The notes below the pieces were generated by a model. The model searched no databases. It was not told the origin of the DNA and was given only the letters and a program-made list of their open reading frames with translations. From Tethya wilhelma (taxonomy: Eukaryota > Porifera > Demospongiae > Tethyida > Tethyidae), in the NCBI GenBank assembly GCA_964030475.1, contig CAXIPT010000007.1, forward strand, positions 1,089,745 to 1,153,744: a DNA stretch of 64,000 bases. Reading direction: 5' to 3'. Numbering within the stretch: position 1 is the first letter of the stretch; every line of letters starts with the position of its first letter. Shown here piece by piece: positions 60,228 through 64,000 of this stretch. Position numbers and translations under genes: made by a program.

Positions 60228-62264
60228 TTAGAATACAAGAATGTGCTTTTTTTTGTCACTAACATACACATATCCATCTCTGTCAATAGCAATACTCGCT
60301 GGGGATTCTAAGAATCCCTCACCAAATGTTGTAACAAATTCTCCTCTTGTAGTGAATACTGAAATGCGTTTGTTACCTGTATCAGCAACAAATGTATATT
60401 TGTCACTAATAGCAATGCCAACAGGTTTGTCCAATTCTCCTAGATAGTATCCTTGCTTTCCTATGGTGCGAAGTATCTTTCCATTTGGTAATAGCACTTG
60501 AATCCTATGGTTAAATTTCTCAGTGACAAACAATTTGCCAGTTTCATCTAGGGCTAAGTTGTCAGGAGCATCATGCCCTGTATTGACAAGTGTATGTTTT
60601 AAGCAAAGCTCCTTGTCATAGACCTTTATTCTGCCATTACATGTGTCACATACAAAGATCTCACCACTCTTGCTTATTTTTATCCCATTAGGAATGTAAA
60701 ATTGGTGACGTTCACTGCCCTTACTTCCAATCGACTTTATGTGTTTGCCATGTTTGTTTAATTTGTGCAACTGGTGGTGTACATCATCTGTCACAAACAA
60801 ATCTTCAGTCTCAGCATCAATAGCAATTTCACATGCTCCCTGTAGTTGATGAGTTTCAATTAATGCGTAGTTTTCATTTAGAACTGATACCTGTGAGATT
60901 CCAGCTATATAAATCTTGTCCTTGTAACAAGCCAGCCCTCCTGGACCCTCGGTTTCTGTTATTGTGTGGATAGGCTGCCTCAGCTCATGAGGTAGAGTTT
61001 GTACAAACACAGAGAATGGACTGCCAGAAATGTGAATGTTGCTGATTTTCACAGCTAATGTATGTCTTCCTCTTGACTGTGGTGTGACTGAGATTGTGTA
61101 TCTACCGTTTGCTGATGGGGTGCTTGTTCCTTGGATTGTTTTATTGTTACGAATGCAAAAGAGCTCCACTTGAATGTCCTTTGGTTCTAGTGATTGACAT
61201 GTTTTGTCATCATAGTCCCTTACTTCAAGAGCTGATGTATATTGCTTTCCTGTTTCAATTGGAGAATCGTATTTTTCAAGCTGACAATTTTGTGGATCAG
61301 GAAGTGGGTACTGATATATTCCCTTCCTGTAGCTGGATACTATTTCATCTAAAAATGAAGCATTCAATCCAACAGCATATTTTAGTTTATCATTGTCATC
61401 TGGTTGAAGAGGCAAATCTTCCATTTTGGCACAAACATGCTGAAGTTTATCCGAGAGTGATTTTTTGTGTCGAGTAATTTCTTGATTGCTCTGATATTGT
61501 ACTCCATTTTCTGCTTGTTCAATGGCTATTGAGAGTTCATTTAAGGACTTAATCAAATATTCTTCTTGTCCTACTAGAGCCTCAGTTTTTTCTTGTACCT
61601 CTTCACTAATTTCTTTTTGAAGCTGCTCCTTTTCTCTTGTAAGTGCATTAATGATTGCATCAAAGTTGGCATCAAGTATATCCAAGTTTAATTTCCTGTG
61701 GGTTTCTACTTTTGATCTTTCTTGAGAAACTTTCTCAATAGCACCCAACAAACTCAGTTTGAATTTTTTTGCTGCATCGACATATTTTGTTACTATCTTC
61801 CGTTGTTTCTCAGCGACCTCTTCAATAAATCCGTGGTTGTGGTCCTTGTGTTTGTCTGATCTGAGTAAACAGTCTCTACACAGTAGCTCCTCACATGTCT
61901 CACAGTAGATAGCCAGAGGCTGAGAGGCATGAGTTGTACAGGTGGCTTGATGACTCTGTTTCTCAGCAGGTCCAGAGTCAGTCTCTTCCTTTCGTTGCAT
62001 TTCTCGATACAATCCTTTCAATCGGTTGATTCGAAATGCTGTTGGCAGGTTGTTCAAATCATTTTGTGGTACAGGGACCACTGTACGACATTCTGGACAA
62101 GAAATGGTTCCATTGAAGCTGCGCAGTAGAAGTCCTTGAAGACAGGGTTCCTTGCAGTAGATATGATCACAAGGAAGCTTCTTTGGTTCCCCAAAAATGT
62201 CCAGACAAAGAGGACAAGATAGCTCTTTCTCAATGCCTTCCTTTGCTACAGCTGCTACAGCCAT
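60228..62264 (-). CDS. TRIM-NHL RING E3 ligase, copy T4
   Basis: Intronless, 678 residues. RING and B-box zinc ligands are complete (CPLCLDIFGEPKKLPCDHIY, CETCEELLCRDC). Coiled coil about 145-275, filamin fold with SRGRHTLAVKISNIHISGSP, and NHL blades (FYIPNGIKISKSGEIFVCDT, ELDKPVGIAISDKYTFVADT) ending ILVF. One blade is shorter than in T1-T3: after KHTLVNTGHDAPDNLALDE the usual RQGSKKGSF-type loop is absent. The 3' quarter is duplicated at 58108-58551. Confidence 0.93.
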   Translation of the reverse strand: MAVAAVAKEGIEKELSCPLCLDIFGEPKKLPCDHIYCKEPCLQGLLLRSFNGTISCPECRTVVPVPQNDLNNLPTAFRINRLKGLYREMQRKEETDSGPAEKQSHQATCTTHASQPLAIYCETCEELLCRDCLLRSDKHKDHNHGFIEEVAEKQRKIVTKYVDAAKKFKLSLLGAIEKVSQERSKVETHRKLNLDILDANFDAIINALTREKEQLQKEISEEVQEKTEALVGQEEYLIKSLNELSIAIEQAENGVQYQSNQEITRHKKSLSDKLQHVCAKMEDLPLQPDDNDKLKYAVGLNASFLDEIVSSYRKGIYQYPLPDPQNCQLEKYDSPIETGKQYTSALEVRDYDDKTCQSLEPKDIQVELFCIRNNKTIQGTSTPSANGRYTISVTPQSRGRHTLAVKISNIHISGSPFSVFVQTLPHELRQPIHTITETEGPGGLACYKDKIYIAGISQVSVLNENYALIETHQLQGACEIAIDAETEDLFVTDDVHHQLHKLNKHGKHIKSIGSKGSERHQFYIPNGIKISKSGEIFVCDTCNGRIKVYDKELCLKHTLVNTGHDAPDNLALDETGKLFVTEKFNHRIQVLLPNGKILRTIGKQGYYLGELDKPVGIAISDKYTFVADTGNKRISVFTTRGEFVTTFGEGFLESPASIAIDRDGYVYVSDKKKHILVF

Positions 62265-62754
62265 TGTATATTTATCATGGAACTAACCTGCCTAGCCTAT
62301 GCATGTACATGTAATTTGCATAATATTTATACTCACACTAAAGATCAACATTTAGGACATGATGTTTCTTATTTTAATGCTGTGGTTCCGTTGTTGTTTT
62401 AAGAGTAAGACTACTATTGATAGATTGTCTATTGTGCAGTAATTTTGATTACAGAGTCATGGTATCATTATATACATGCTACGTCTGTTTATCATGTGTG
62501 TACGTGCATATGACTTTCTATATATAGTCATGAGGATTGTGAAATGGACATTTACACATGTTAGTTAGTCTGTCAATTATATGTTTGCATTGAAATAATT
62601 ATCAGGTTTGTGATACATTTTCCCTTAGCTCATTTTGACAGATGTATATGATAACAATTTGATCATAATTTTATCATGCACAAAAGGAATATTGCTATTT
62701 ATGGTTTGGTGCATTCATGCTCTTAATGTGATTGCACAGTTAAGGTTTTAAAAT
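62265..62754. other. Intergenic DNA between T4 and P3
   Basis: AT-rich sequence with the T4 5' flank (its first 80 bases resemble the 5' flank of T2 near 51000-51080, with AGATCAACA and ATGTACAT-type blocks). No gene or repeat structure was recognised. Confidence 0.6.
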
Positions 62755-63238
62755 ATAATAAAGTGTTTACTATTGTCACTAACGTACACATATCTATCTC
62801 TGTCAATGGCTAAGCACTCTGGATGTTGTAAGAGTCCTTCGCCAAATGTTGTAACAAATTCTCCTTTTGTATAGTGAATACTGAAATGCGTCTGTTACTA
62901 CAATCTGCAACATACATGTATCCACCGCTAATAGCAATGCCAACAGGACTGTAGATTTCTCCTCATCTGGATCCTTTCTTTCCTATAGTAGAAACTGTCT
63001 TTCCACTTGGAGTTAACACCTGAACCCTATGGTTATCTTGCTCTGTGACAAACAAGTTACTGCTTTCATCAAAAGCAATGTTGTCTGGTCTAGTAAAGGA
63101 TTCCTTTTTACTTCCTTGTCTTCCAATTATTCGTTGCAAGCAAAGCTCCTTGTCATACACTTTAATTCTGTCATTATCACTGTCACAGACAAATATCTCT
63201 CCACTCTTGCTGATTTGTATCCAAAATGTCGTAGACAT
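62755..63238 (-). pseudogene. TRIM-NHL pseudogene fragment P3
   Basis: Only the last NHL blades remain. The part 62963-63238 reads SKSGEIFVCDSDNDRIK to TVSTIGKKGSR and then hits TGA where sisters have a CGA or GGA-type codon before GELDNP. A later one-base insertion near 62870 (TTGTATAGTGAA) shifts the frame again. The left end keeps the usual DGYVYVSD-coding DNA. Upstream of 63238 the match stops abruptly. Confidence 0.8.
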
Positions 63239-63448
63239 TTGCTATTAGAATTGTTATTTCTGATAGTAAACAACTGGTTAGTTTACTTGTCACATTGTGT
63301 AGCAAGATGCATACAAATCAGTACAAATTAACCCTTAAAATACCTAACACTATGTATGTATATCTCGATAATTAAATGTACATGTATTTAGATAAAGATA
63401 AATATTAGAATGAGTGTACAGTTTGATACTCTTGCCGTATACATAGTT

Positions 63449-64000
63449 TTAGAATACAAGGATTTGTTGTCTTTTGTCACTAACATACACATATCCATCT
63501 CTGTCAATGGCAATGCACTCTGGACTTTGTAAGAGTCCCTCACCAAATGTTGTGATGAATTCTCCTTGTGTAGTGAATACTGAAATGCGTGTGTTGTCAT
63601 TGTCTGCAATGTACACATATTTACCGCTAATAGCAATACCAGTAGGATTGTCAAGTTCTCCAGGTCTATATCCTCGCTTTCCTATAGTAAAAATTATCTT
63701 TCCGTTTGGAGTTAGCACCTGAACCCTATGGTTTCTTTGTTCAGTGACAAACAAGTTACCAGTTTCGTCAAAAACAATTTTGTCAGGCCAATTAAATGAT
63801 CCCTTTTTGCTTCCTTGTTTTCCAATTATTCGTTGTAAGCAAAGCTCCTTGTCGTAGACCTTTATTCTGCCATTATGTGTGTCACAGACAAAGATCTCAC
63901 CACTCTTGCTAACTTGTATGCCATTAGGAAAGTCAAACTGATCCGAACTACTTCCTTTACCTCCAACTGACTTAATGTGTTCACCGTGCATGTTCAATTT
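63449..64000 (-). CDS. TRIM-NHL gene, copy T5 (3' part, runs off the window)
   Basis: Open NHL frame from the window edge to a stop at 63449, ending ILVF. Blades with FDFPNGIQVSKSGEIFVCDT and ELDNPTGIAISGKYVYIADN. The coding part and about 180 bases of 3' flank are most like T1, so T1 and T5 are the closest pair in the array. RING, B-box, coiled coil and filamin parts are expected beyond the window. Confidence 0.88.
   Translation of the reverse strand, partial: KLNMHGEHIKSVGGKGSSSDQFDFPNGIQVSKSGEIFVCDTHNGRIKVYDKELCLQRIIGKQGSKKGSFNWPDKIVFDETGNLFVTEQRNHRVQVLTPNGKIIFTIGKRGYRPGELDNPTGIAISGKYVYIADNDNTRISVFTTQGEFITTFGEGLLQSPECIAIDRDGYVYVSDKRQQILVF

Noticed and set aside
43549..62264. Plus-strand frames of 60-130 residues beginning SLTYTYPSLSIAM
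   Set aside because: They recur in every TRIM copy as the exact antisense of the last NHL blades, so they are shadows, not genes.

Overview
The window is eukaryotic. Genes are split by short GT-AG introns, intergenic DNA is AT-rich and full of microsatellites and small foldback repeats, and the recognisable genes are animal orthologues: VKORC1, EIF2B1, SMARCA4/BRG1, NFATC2IP, UBE2G1, RAB35 and BLTP2/KIAA0100. Gene compactness together with expanded RRM-WWE-PARP, kelch-ankyrin-Roco-death and intronless TRIM-NHL families suggests an early-branching animal, most likely a sponge. That placement is inference. The sequence is a draft scaffold: lone N bases lie near 3307, 11586, 22349, 28541, 35240, 36970 and 46274, a 223-base N block covers 14160-14382, and several genes break at these points.

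Layout. 1-6.9 kb: three tandem minus-strand PARP genes (A partial, B broken, C complete). 7.5 kb: a PARP fossil. 8.1-15.4 kb: a plus-strand mosaic gene encoding kelch, ankyrin, Roc-COR and death domains. 17.4-20.3 kb: a fourth PARP gene (D), head-to-head with VKORC1 (20.6-21.6 kb). 21.9-29.8 kb: EIF2B1 on the minus strand, split in two by a segment with the 3' half of SMARCA4 and an intron-nested gene for a secreted mucin-like protein. 30-43.2 kb: NFATC2IP, UBE2G1 (5' part), RAB35 (exon 1) and 24 exons of BLTP2. 43.5-64 kb: a minus-strand array of TRIM-NHL genes, four complete and one running off the window, interspersed with pseudogenes, relics and foldback elements.

How the genes relate. 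The housekeeping genes are unrelated and tightly packed, with three head-to-head pairs only 190-320 bases apart. The PARP, Roco-death and TRIM families are lineage-expanded and have the domain make-up of stress or innate-sensing proteins (RNA-binding mono-ADP-ribosyltransferases, a death-domain GTPase scaffold, RING E3 ligases). A shared defence role is inference only.

The points most worth a second look are the kelch-ankyrin-Roc-COR-death protein; the RRM3-WWE2-ART family without macrodomains; a TA-flanked MITE caught in one of two duplicated TRIM pseudogenes, so that empty and filled sites are both present; the reconstructable segmental duplication in the TRIM array; and several assembly faults, including an Illumina adapter remnant and SMARCA4 wedged inside EIF2B1.
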